A model generated the notes under the pieces. It saw only the letters and a list, made by a program, of their open reading frames with translations. It had not been told where the DNA came from and did no database searches. A program made the translations under genes and the position numbers. From Palsa-883 sp035486355 (lineage in GTDB: Bacteria > Pseudomonadota > Alphaproteobacteria > Acetobacterales > Acetobacteraceae): a stretch of 5,396 nt of DNA. Position 1 is the first letter of the stretch. Each line of letters opens with the position of its first letter. Location of the stretch: the NCBI GenBank assembly GCA_035486355.1, contig DATHNE010000269.1, positions 1 through 5,396 of the forward strand. Direction: 5' to 3'. Shown in pieces: positions 1-5,396 of the stretch.

Positions 1-789
1 TTTGTGGCTGAACTCGGCGATACGCCAACGCTTGCCAAGGTCGTCGAGCACAGGTCGCAGGTCCCAGGCGGATTCGAACAGTTGCAGGTAGCCAAAGGGA
101 CCTTCGAAGATCTCGCGGGGTGGTGCCAGATCCAGCGTGGCCAGCGCGCACGATGTTAGCGCGGCGCGGACGTTGAGGCCGACCTGCATCGGCAGGATCG
201 CGCTGCCTTCCAGATGGGTCTGCATGGTGCCGCTGGCCTGGGCCAGCTGGAAGGCGAAGGCGCGTTGCACGGTGGCGACGTCGAGGCCGAGCAGACGGCC
301 CGCCGCGGCAACGGCGCCGAAGCCGCCGGCTGTGGCGGGACGGAAGAAGCGCATACCGGCACGTGCGGCGAGGCCGAGGGTGGCGGCAATGTCGCAGCCG
401 ACGGCCACCGCGACGATTAGATCGTGCCCCGATATGTTCTCCCGACCTTCGGCCACCGCCAGCGCCGCCGGTAACACACTGGCCATGGCGTGCACCACCG
501 CGCCTTCGTGCAGACAGTCGAATTCCTGATTGTGCATCTGCCAGGCGTTCAGGAAGGCGGCACCAGCCGCGGGCAGGCGCTTGGTATGCCCCCAGGCGGG
601 CACATCGCCGTGTGCGCCCCAGCCTGACGCGATGGATACGAGCGTCGCGGCGTGTGGCACCGACCCGCCCGCAATCCCAACACCGAGGCTGTCGAGGATA
701 AAGACCTTGGCCTGCGCCACGGCCTCGGGCGACAGGTCGGCAAAGCGCGTCCTGTACACATGCGCGGCGAAGCGCTGCGCGGCGGTCAC
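1..789 (-). CDS. MmgE/PrpD family protein, 3' end cut by window edge
   Basis: This reading frame stays open for 263 codons to the window edge, so the C-terminal part is missing; full family members are about 450 residues. The visible part matches the N-terminal all-helical domain of the MmgE/PrpD family, which includes 2-methylcitrate dehydratase and cis-aconitate decarboxylase, enzymes acting on small di- and tricarboxylates. Family signs are the opening helix with ILDSLGVGIAGG (residues 31-42), N81-x4-H86-x3-FD (90-91), H94, H100 followed by a VLPAALAVAE helix (105-114), and GCDIAATLGLAAR (131-143). The usual DFDD motif reads EFDC (89-92), which looks like a distinct subfamily rather than PrpD itself. 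The start is GTG, overlapping the isomerase stop as GTGA, with GAGG (797-800) seven bases upstream, so the two genes are probably translationally coupled. Family assignment is secure. The reaction is unknown. Confidence 0.9.
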   Translation of the reverse strand, partial: MTAAQRFAAHVYRTRFADLSPEAVAQAKVFILDSLGVGIAGGSVPHAATLVSIASGWGAHGDVPAWGHTKRLPAAGAAFLNAWQMHNQEFDCLHEGAVVHAMASVLPAALAVAEGRENISGHDLIVAVAVGCDIAATLGLAARAGMRFFRPATAGGFGAVAAAGRLLGLDVATVQRAFAFQLAQASGTMQTHLEGSAILPMQVGLNVRAALTSCALATLDLAPPREIFEGPFGYLQLFESAWDLRPVLDDLGKRWRIAEFSHK

Positions 790-1619
790 AACGCGGCCTC
801 GATGCCCCGCACGTAACCGATGGCGCGGGCAGCGCTGGTAGGGCCATCGGGAATATAGTCGAATGGTTCGATGCCGATCCAGTGCGTGTAGGCGCCGGCG
901 GCGAGCGCGCGCAGGATCGGCGCAATCGGTGTGTCGCCCTGCCCCGGCCCCTGGCGCGAAGTGTCGTTCAGATGGACGTGGCCGATCAGGCCGGAGGGGA
1001 GCCAGCGTGTGACCAATGTGGCGGGAGAGCCGGCTTCGGTGCGCGTTGCAGCGGAGGCATCGAGCATCGTGCACAGGCCGGGGCGATCGATCGTTTCGAT
1101 GATGTCGGCCGCCTCGGCGATCGTGTTGATGAAGTTCGTTTCATTGCGCGACAGCGGTTCCAGGCAGTAGCGCAGGCCGGCAGTGGTGGCGGCGTCGGCG
1201 GCCATCCAGCACGCCTCCATGGCCCAGGCGCGCGCGTCCGCAGCGCCGCAGTCCGGCAGGCGACGCTGCGCCGGACTGCCGTGCACCAGGTATTCGCCGC
1301 CGAGCTCCGCACACAGAGCGACAAGCCGGCGCATCACATCGATGCTACGCAGGCGCACAGTCGCATCGGGATCGGTCAGTGATAGGCCAGCAGGCTTGAT
1401 CAGTAACCAGTGCAGACCCGAGATGACAATCCCGGCGTCCGCGGCGATACGACGCAGCTCCGTCAGCCGTGCGGAAGACAGCAGATGCGGCGTATCGCTC
1501 AGCGTAAACGGCGCGACTTCCAATCCGTCATAGCCAAGCGATGCTGCAAGCGCACATTGCTGCGCGAAGTCCAGCTCGCGCAGGACTTCATTGCAGAGTG
1601 CAAGGCGAAACCGCAGCAT
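786..1619 (-). CDS. Sugar phosphate isomerase/epimerase-like TIM-barrel protein
   Basis: This 277-residue protein has the length and layout of the xylose isomerase-like/AP endonuclease 2 TIM-barrel family, which includes hydroxypyruvate isomerase, IolI and ketose 3-epimerases. Likely divalent-metal ligands fall on successive strands at the expected spacing: E154 (CLEPL), D187 (MLDASA), H216 (HVHLND) and E251 (GIEPFDY). H70 (SGLHW) and H113 (LVHGS) are further candidate active-site residues, and GQGD (226-229) is a common family loop. No signal peptide or membrane segment is seen, so it is probably cytoplasmic. I chose the ATG at 1619 because homology begins at once (MLRFRLALCNE) and GGAG (1627-1630) lies seven bases upstream. 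The frame runs open back to 1763, but that extension looks non-coding. Its stop overlaps the GTG of the MmgE/PrpD gene. The substrate cannot be inferred; it may be an isomerase/epimerase or a hydratase-like enzyme. Confidence 0.88.
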   Translation of the reverse strand: MLRFRLALCNEVLRELDFAQQCALAASLGYDGLEVAPFTLSDTPHLLSSARLTELRRIAADAGIVISGLHWLLIKPAGLSLTDPDATVRLRSIDVMRRLVALCAELGGEYLVHGSPAQRRLPDCGAADARAWAMEACWMAADAATTAGLRYCLEPLSRNETNFINTIAEAADIIETIDRPGLCTMLDASAATRTEAGSPATLVTRWLPSGLIGHVHLNDTSRQGPGQGDTPIAPILRALAAGAYTHWIGIEPFDYIPDGPTSAARAIGYVRGIEAAL

Positions 1620-1626
1620 CAGCAAT

Positions 1627-1630
1627 CTCC
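1627..1630 (-). promoter_or_regulatory. Ribosome binding site of the isomerase gene
   Basis: GGAG on the minus strand sits seven bases before the ATG at 1619-1617. It decides the start, because other in-frame start codons further upstream (such as the ATG before PTSVNRR) have no comparable site. Confidence 0.7.
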
Positions 1631-1663
1631 GATTGACGGATGTTGGCATGCGGGCGGACGCTG

Positions 1664-1689
1664 CCCCGGTCAAGGGGCTTGAGCCGGGG
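1664..1689. repeat. Imperfect palindrome in the divergent region
   Basis: CCCCGGTCAAG (1664-1674) is complementary to CTTGAGCCGGGG (1678-1689) over 11 base pairs with one bulged G at 1683 and a GGG centre. It is the strongest inverted repeat in the intergenic region and lies 45-60 bases from both start codons. It could be an operator for a dimeric regulator serving both directions. In RNA it would form a GC-rich hairpin in either leader, if transcription starts upstream of it. Confidence 0.5.
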
Positions 1690-1738
1690 GCGAATGGCAC
1701 GCAACACTGTGACTGTTGGCTGAGCCGGCCCCCAATGG
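1680..1738. repeat. Pair of short direct repeats, 41-bp period
   Basis: TGAGCCGG-N5-AATGG occurs at 1680-1697 and again at 1721-1738, with 14 of 18 positions identical. The 41-bp period is close to four helical turns, so both copies would face the same side of the DNA. The first copy overlaps the right arm of the palindrome. The second runs into the ribosome binding site of the lyase-like gene. Chance similarity in GC-rich DNA is a real alternative. Confidence 0.35.
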
Positions 1739-1743
1739 GAGGA
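1737..1743 (+). promoter_or_regulatory. Strong ribosome binding site of the lyase-like gene
   Basis: GGGAGGA ends five bases before the ATG at 1749 and is a near-perfect Shine-Dalgarno sequence. It fixes the start at 1749 over the in-frame TTG at 1716, which has no such site and would add 11 residues (MAEPAPNGRIT) that look non-coding. Confidence 0.8.
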
Positions 1744-1748
1744 TAACC

Positions 1749-2621
1749 ATGGCATTCCCGCACGCCAGTCTGCGCGCCATGATCGTGAGTGATGAGGCGC
1801 CGGTGTACGCGCCGCTGGTGCTCAACCCGCTGATGGCGATGCTGGCCGAGCAGGCGGGGTTCCGCGCGTTATACCTGGGTGGCGGGTCGATGGGGTATCT
1901 GAAGACCTGCACCGAGGCCAATCTGTCACTCACCGAGATGGTGCAGGCGGGCGTGGAGGTGCGGGCAGCGTCGCCTCTGCCGCTGATCCTGGATGGCGCG
2001 TGCGGCTGGGGCGATCCGATGCATATGCATCACACGATCAGCATGGCGGAGGCAGCGGGATTCTCGGCCATCGAGGTCGAGGATCAATTATTGCCGAAGC
2101 GGGCGCATCATCACATCGGCATCGAGCACATCGTGCCACTGGAGCTGATGATCGCCAAGCTGAAGGCGTGCCTGGCGGCGCGACGGTCGCGGGAGTTTTT
2201 GATCATTGCTCGGACGAATGCGGCACGCGGTGAGGGGCTGGATGAGGCATTGCGGCGCGGTGAAGCGATGCACAGGGCAGGTGCCGATGTGCTGCTGGTG
2301 CTGCCTGGGAAGCCAGATGACATCAGGGTGATTGCCGAACGGCTGCCGGCGCCGCTGATGTTCATGATGAGCGGCGCGCGGCTCACGTCGAGCGGGCTCA
2401 CAATGCGGGAATGGGGGGATTTGGGGTACCGGCTGTTCGTGGATGCCAGCACGCCATTCATGGCGATGCATCATGCGCTGCGGCAGTGCTATGCGGCGAT
2501 GGCACGGGGGGAGGCGGATCCGCTGATCGGGGCGGATACGCGGGACGAGCAGAGGCGGGTACACGAGACGATCGGGTTGGAGACGATGCTGGCGGTAGAA
2601 AAAAGGACGGTCGAACGATGA
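1749..2621 (+). CDS. Isocitrate lyase/PEP mutase superfamily protein
   Basis: This 290-residue protein has the length and motif order of the short members of the isocitrate lyase/PEP mutase superfamily (2-methylisocitrate lyase, PEP mutase, 2,3-dimethylmalate lyase, oxaloacetate decarboxylase), which cleave or form C-C or C-P bonds next to a carboxylate using Mg2+. Visible motifs are ALYLGGGS (40-47), DGACGWG (82-88) where PEP mutases and methylisocitrate lyases have DADTGYG-like sequences, VEDQ (110-113), PKRAHHH (116-122) where lyases have KKCGH or KRCGH, and IIARTNA (152-158) with the family's substrate-binding Arg at 155. The catalytic Cys is therefore absent and the second Asp of the metal loop is Ala84. 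This fits a Cys-lacking subfamily and argues against a true methylisocitrate lyase (PrpB) or isocitrate lyase. It is transcribed alone, diverging from the isomerase-MmgE/PrpD pair, and is probably cytoplasmic. Superfamily secure, reaction unknown. Confidence 0.9.
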   Translation: MAFPHASLRAMIVSDEAPVYAPLVLNPLMAMLAEQAGFRALYLGGGSMGYLKTCTEANLSLTEMVQAGVEVRAASPLPLILDGACGWGDPMHMHHTISMAEAAGFSAIEVEDQLLPKRAHHHIGIEHIVPLELMIAKLKACLAARRSREFLIIARTNAARGEGLDEALRRGEAMHRAGADVLLVLPGKPDDIRVIAERLPAPLMFMMSGARLTSSGLTMREWGDLGYRLFVDASTPFMAMHHALRQCYAAMARGEADPLIGADTRDEQRRVHETIGLETMLAVEKRTVER

Positions 2622-2630
2622 CATCGTACG

Positions 2631-2654
2631 CCTCGCCCGCGCTTGCGGGAGAGG
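2631..2654. terminator. GC-rich hairpin between convergent genes
   Basis: CCTCGCCCGC (2631-2640) pairs with GCGGGAGAGG (2645-2654) around a GCTT loop, giving nine base pairs with one G-A mismatch. It lies in the 60-bp gap between the lyase-like stop (2621) and the ATPase stop (2682), so it could end both transcripts. No T-run follows on either strand, so classic intrinsic termination is doubtful. The CTCGCCCGC / GCGGGAGAGG pattern resembles the extragenic palindromic repeats common in GC-rich proteobacteria, and it may be one of those. Confidence 0.5.
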
Positions 2655-2681
2655 TGCGCAGTCATTGCACGGTGGGTCATG

Positions 2682-3758
2682 TCACGGCGGGGGGATACGC
2701 GCGACGCGCGTGGGGTCGATTTGCAGCCACACGTTGGCGCCGGTTTCGTGCATGTCCATCGGCGAGGCGGCGGCACGCAGACGCAGCGCTGAGCCTTCCG
2801 GTTGCACCAGATAATCCCAGGCCTCGCCGAGATACGCACGTTCAATGATGCGGCCGTTGATCCACCAACCCGCGGTGGAATCGGATGGCACCGTACGATG
2901 GATCGCGATTGTCTGCGGACGCACCGAAAAGCTCGCCTGAGCCGTCAGACTGGCAACGTCCGGTGCCAGGTCGGCGCGTAGCGCGAAGCCGTCGAAGGCG
3001 ATCATACCGCCATCCAGCTTGCCATCGATGAAGTTGGTGCGACCGATGAACCCGGCGACGAAACGGGTCTTCGGGCGGTTATACATCGAGACCGGGTCAT
3101 CGACCTGCTCGATGCGGCCGTGATTCATCACCACGATGCGGTCGGAGATCACCATCGCCTCGGCCTGGTCATGCGTGACATAGACCGTAGTGATGCGGAA
3201 CGCATCGTGCAGGCGGCGGATTTCACTGCGCATCTCCTCGCGCAGATTGGCGTCGAGGTTGGACAGCGGTTCGTCGAGCAACAGCACCTCGGGCTCGATG
3301 ACGATCGCGCGGGCCAACGCGACACGCTGCTGCTGACCGCCCGACAGCTCCGCCGGGTAGCGGTCCTTCAAGGCCCCGAGCTGCACCACCTCCAGGATCT
3401 TATCAAGCCGGCGCTTGATATCCGTGGCCGACAGCTTGCGCAGCTTCAACCCGAACGCAACGTTCTCGCCCACCGTCATGTTCGGCCAAATGGCATAGCT
3501 CTGGAAGATCATCGACATGCCACGCTTTTCCGGTGGCACCGCATGATCAGGCGCGGAGATCACCCCGCCGTTCACCTCGATCGTTCCCGCCGTGGGACGA
3601 ATGAAACCGGCGATCATGCGCAGCGTGGTGGTCTTGCCGCAGCCGGACGGCCCCAGCAGTGACACCAGCTCGCCCTCTGTGAGCGACAGCGACACATCGC
3701 GCACCGCATCGGTGTTCCCGAAGCGCCGGCCAAGGCCAATCAGATTGAGTTTACTCAT
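2682..3758 (-). CDS. ABC importer ATPase, Fe(III)/spermidine/AEP type
   Basis: This 358-residue protein is the cytoplasmic ATPase that powers the importer encoded just upstream. All nucleotide-binding motifs are intact and in order: Walker A GPSGCGKT (36-43), Q-loop Q86 in FQSYAIWP, signature LSGGQ (138-142), Walker B VLLLDE (158-163), D-loop SNLD (166-169) and switch His196 (VTHDQAEAM). Residues from about 240 to the end form a TOBE-type regulatory domain, as in the PotA/FbpC group. The ATG at 3758 is favoured because MSKLNLIGLGRRFG is a normal N-terminus and ATGA overlaps the permease stop. GGGA (3765-3768) is a modest ribosome binding site, consistent with translational coupling. The frame runs open back to 3983 but overlaps the permease there. 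The importer class is clear. Iron, polyamine, 2-aminoethylphosphonate or another anion cannot be separated from sequence alone. Confidence 0.93.
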   Translation of the reverse strand: MSKLNLIGLGRRFGNTDAVRDVSLSLTEGELVSLLGPSGCGKTTTLRMIAGFIRPTAGTIEVNGGVISAPDHAVPPEKRGMSMIFQSYAIWPNMTVGENVAFGLKLRKLSATDIKRRLDKILEVVQLGALKDRYPAELSGGQQQRVALARAIVIEPEVLLLDEPLSNLDANLREEMRSEIRRLHDAFRITTVYVTHDQAEAMVISDRIVVMNHGRIEQVDDPVSMYNRPKTRFVAGFIGRTNFIDGKLDGGMIAFDGFALRADLAPDVASLTAQASFSVRPQTIAIHRTVPSDSTAGWWINGRIIERAYLGEAWDYLVQPEGSALRLRAAASPMDMHETGANVWLQIDPTRVARIPPP

Positions 3759-5396
3759 GAACGATCCCGACGCTCCATGAAGTCGCGGCCCGCCAGGCGG
3801 TAGCCGAGCCAGACAATGACAATGGTTGATACCAGCAGCATGAACCCGAGCGCGGAAAGCTGCTCGAAATTGCCCTCTTCGCTCATGTCCATCAGCATCA
3901 CGGACATGGTGCGCGTGTGCGGCCCATACAGGAACAGCGCGGTCGACAGCTCGCGGGTGGCCGGGATGAAGACCAGGAACCAAGCACCGATCAGGCCGCG
4001 GCGCATCAGTGGCGCCAAGACGCGGCGGATCGCAACAAAGCGACTACCGCCAAGCACGCGCACGGCTTCTTCCAATTCCGGATTGATCGCGCGGATCGCC
4101 GCCTGCGCGTTGGCGTAGCCGATCGGCAGGAAGCGGGTGGTGAAGGCCAGGATGAGGATCCACGCAGTACCGTACAGCGACAGCGGCGGCGGCGCGTAGG
4201 CGGAGTAGAACGCGACGGCAAGCACGATGCCCGGCACCACGAACGGCGCCATACACAGGAAGCCCAACACCGACGCGCCCGGCAGCAGGCGGCGCGCGAC
4301 GATGTAGGCGATCGACAACGACAGCAGCAGCACTAGCACCGCGGCGGCGGCGGCGTAGGTGAAGCTGTTGATCACCGATTGGCCGGCGGTCTCATGACGG
4401 AACAGCAGGAAGGTGAAGTTGCCAAGCGTAAGATTATCGACATGCCATCCCCTGCCCCAGGCCTTCGCCAGCGCCGCCTGCGCCATCGCGGCGTAGGGCA
4501 GCAGTACCGACAGCGACAGCACGAAGACCGCGTAGCCGGTCATCACCCAGCGCCAGCGTCCCAGCGGAATGATGCGACGGTCTCCCCCCTTCCCTGTCAT
4601 CGCGACATAACCGCGGCGCCCGGTCAGGTGGCGCTGCAACAGGAACAGCACGACAGTGATCGCCAGCAGCGGGATGGCGTAGGCACAGGCAACCTCGGTG
4701 CGGATGGGCGGGCTGAAGAACTGCAGCAACTGGGTGGTGACGACGTTGAAGCGAGCGGGGATGGCGATCAGCGCGGGCGATCCGAACAGGGCGATTGCTT
4801 CCAGAAACGTGACGATCGCGCCGCCCAGGATCGCCGGCAATACCATCGGCAGGGTGATACGCAGCATAGTGCGCAGCGTGCCGGCGCCAAGGATATTGGC
4901 GGCATCTTCCATCTCGGATGATACAACCTCCAGCGCCGAGGTGGTGAAGATGAAGATGTAGGGGAAGGAATACAGCGCGATGACGAAGCCAAGTCCGGCG
5001 AAGGTGTAGATGTCGAACAGCCCGTCGGATGCGCCGGTGGCAAGCTTCCACAAGCGGTTTAACCAGCCGGCATTGGGGCCGGCGAGCAGGATCCAGCCCA
5101 GCGCACCCAGATACGGTGGCGTGACAAACGCGCCCAGCACCAGCAGCCGCACCGCGCCCTTCCCTGGCATGTCGGTGCGCGCGACCGCCCAGGCCAGAGG
5201 GACGCTGATCAGCAGGCACAGCGAGGTGACCAGCACGCCAAGTTCCAGTGAATTCCACAGGGATTCACGATAGCGCGGACGTGCATAGGCCGTGACGTAG
5301 TTATGCAGCGTGAACGCGCCGGTGTCGGCGTCCTGCAGGCTAGTGATCGCCAGCCGCAGGAGCGGATTGACGACGAGGAACACCAGCACTGCCGCG
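3755..5396 (-). CDS. Fused two-domain ABC importer permease, 5' end cut
   Basis: The frame is open from the window edge for 546 residues to a TGA at 3757-3755. The true start is outside: the first visible residues (AAVLVFLVV) are already inside the first membrane helix, so probably a few dozen residues are missing, and the GTG at 5389 is an unlikely start. About twelve hydrophobic segments can be seen, in two halves of six. Each half carries an EAA-type loop that docks on the ATPase. Counting from base 5389, these lie near residues 158-178 (MEDAANILGAG) and 437-457 (PELEEAVRVLGGS). A charged cytoplasmic linker (about 253-280) joins the halves. Two binding-protein-dependent permease domains in one chain are typical of FbpB-like Fe(III) importers and of some 2-aminoethylphosphonate importers. 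It would pair with a homodimer of the downstream ATPase. The periplasmic binding protein is not in the window and is probably upstream. Confidence 0.92.
   Translation of the reverse strand, partial: AAVLVFLVVNPLLRLAITSLQDADTGAFTLHNYVTAYARPRYRESLWNSLELGVLVTSLCLLISVPLAWAVARTDMPGKGAVRLLVLGAFVTPPYLGALGWILLAGPNAGWLNRLWKLATGASDGLFDIYTFAGLGFVIALYSFPYIFIFTTSALEVVSSEMEDAANILGAGTLRTMLRITLPMVLPAILGGAIVTFLEAIALFGSPALIAIPARFNVVTTQLLQFFSPPIRTEVACAYAIPLLAITVVLFLLQRHLTGRRGYVAMTGKGGDRRIIPLGRWRWVMTGYAVFVLSLSVLLPYAAMAQAALAKAWGRGWHVDNLTLGNFTFLLFRHETAGQSVINSFTYAAAAAVLVLLLSLSIAYIVARRLLPGASVLGFLCMAPFVVPGIVLAVAFYSAYAPPPLSLYGTAWILILAFTTRFLPIGYANAQAAIRAINPELEEAVRVLGGSRFVAIRRVLAPLMRRGLIGAWFLVFIPATRELSTALFLYGPHTRTMSVMLMDMSEEGNFEQLSALGFMLLVSTIVIVWLGYRLAGRDFMERRDRS

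Larger units (their letters stand above)
1620..1748. promoter_or_regulatory. Divergent intergenic control region
   Basis: These 129 bases separate the divergently transcribed isomerase and lyase-like genes and must hold the plus-strand gene's promoter and probably that of the minus-strand pair. A TTGACC on the minus strand (1673-1668) and a TTGAGC on the plus strand (1679-1684) resemble -35 hexamers. They lie in opposite arms of one palindrome, pointing away from each other. I found no convincing -10 hexamer at the right spacing on either strand, so the promoters are not pinned down. A second short inverted repeat, CAACA-N7-TGTTG (1702-1718), lies between the palindrome and the plus-strand gene. 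No regulator gene is visible in the window. Confidence 0.5.

Noticed and set aside
137..841. Plus-strand open frames opposite the MmgE/PrpD gene
   Set aside because: They are low-complexity, Arg/Ala/Pro-rich translations antisense to a gene with clear family motifs and have no ribosome binding sites of note.
882..1382. 166-codon plus-strand frame opposite the isomerase gene
   Set aside because: It has no domain resemblance and a biased composition, and it is fully antisense to a well-supported gene.
1633..1661. TTGACG at 1633 as a plus-strand -35 element
   Set aside because: No -10-like hexamer follows at 16-18 bases; the region there is GC-rich.
1620..1763. N-terminal extension of the isomerase up to 1763
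   Set aside because: It would run through the whole divergent intergenic region and across the start of the lyase-like gene. The ATG at 1619 has a good ribosome binding site and immediate homology.
1749..2621. Naming the lyase-like gene prpB, aceA or PEP mutase
   Set aside because: The catalytic Cys motif and the metal-loop Asp pair typical of those enzymes are not preserved, so a specific name is not supported.
3120..3662. 180-codon plus-strand frame opposite the ATPase gene
   Set aside because: It is antisense to intact ABC ATPase motifs, and its His/Arg/Gln-rich translation looks like nothing real.
3759..3983. N-terminal extension of the ATPase up to 3983
   Set aside because: The extra 75 residues overlap the permease coding region and are not protein-like. 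The ATG at 3758 gives a normal N-terminus and an ATGA overlap.
4434..5258. 274-codon open frame on the minus strand inside the permease gene
   Set aside because: It lies in another frame of the permease, is rich in Arg, His, Ala and Pro and has no recognisable domain. The permease frame has clear membrane helices and EAA loops, so this is a GC-driven shadow.

Overview
The window is GC-rich and almost entirely coding. Third codon positions are strongly G/C, Shine-Dalgarno sites are clear, and two gene pairs overlap by 4 bp. This points to a free-living, high-GC proteobacterium with a large catabolic repertoire. An alphaproteobacterium (Acetobacteraceae, Rhodospirillales or Hyphomicrobiales type) is my best guess, but a Burkholderiales genome is also possible. 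No rRNA, tRNA, CRISPR array or transposase was seen.

There are five protein-coding genes in three transcription units. From right to left on the minus strand lie a fused two-domain ABC-importer permease (5396-3755, 5' end outside the window) and its ATPase (3758-2682), joined by an ATGA overlap. On the plus strand is a single isocitrate lyase/PEP mutase superfamily gene (1749-2621), which converges on the ATPase gene. On the minus strand again, diverging from the lyase gene, are a TIM-barrel sugar-phosphate isomerase/epimerase-like gene (1619-786) and an MmgE/PrpD-family gene (789-1, 3' end outside the window), joined by a GTGA overlap. The 129-bp divergent intergenic region (1620-1748) holds an imperfect palindrome and a partly matching direct repeat. 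The 60-bp convergent gap (2622-2681) holds a GC-rich hairpin. No gene-free stretch exceeds 300 bases.

The set looks like an uptake-plus-catabolism locus for a small anionic organic substrate. The permease/ATPase pair is of the Fe(III)/spermidine/2-aminoethylphosphonate importer type, and its periplasmic binding protein is presumably upstream, beyond base 5396. The lyase-like and MmgE/PrpD-like genes recall the last steps of the methylcitrate cycle (dehydration/hydration, then C-C cleavage). However, both carry subfamily variations at key motifs, and no citrate-synthase-like gene is present. The substrate and pathway cannot be named from the sequence. The main leads are the altered active-site motifs of the lyase homologue, the unusual gene combination, and the symmetrical structure of the divergent control region.
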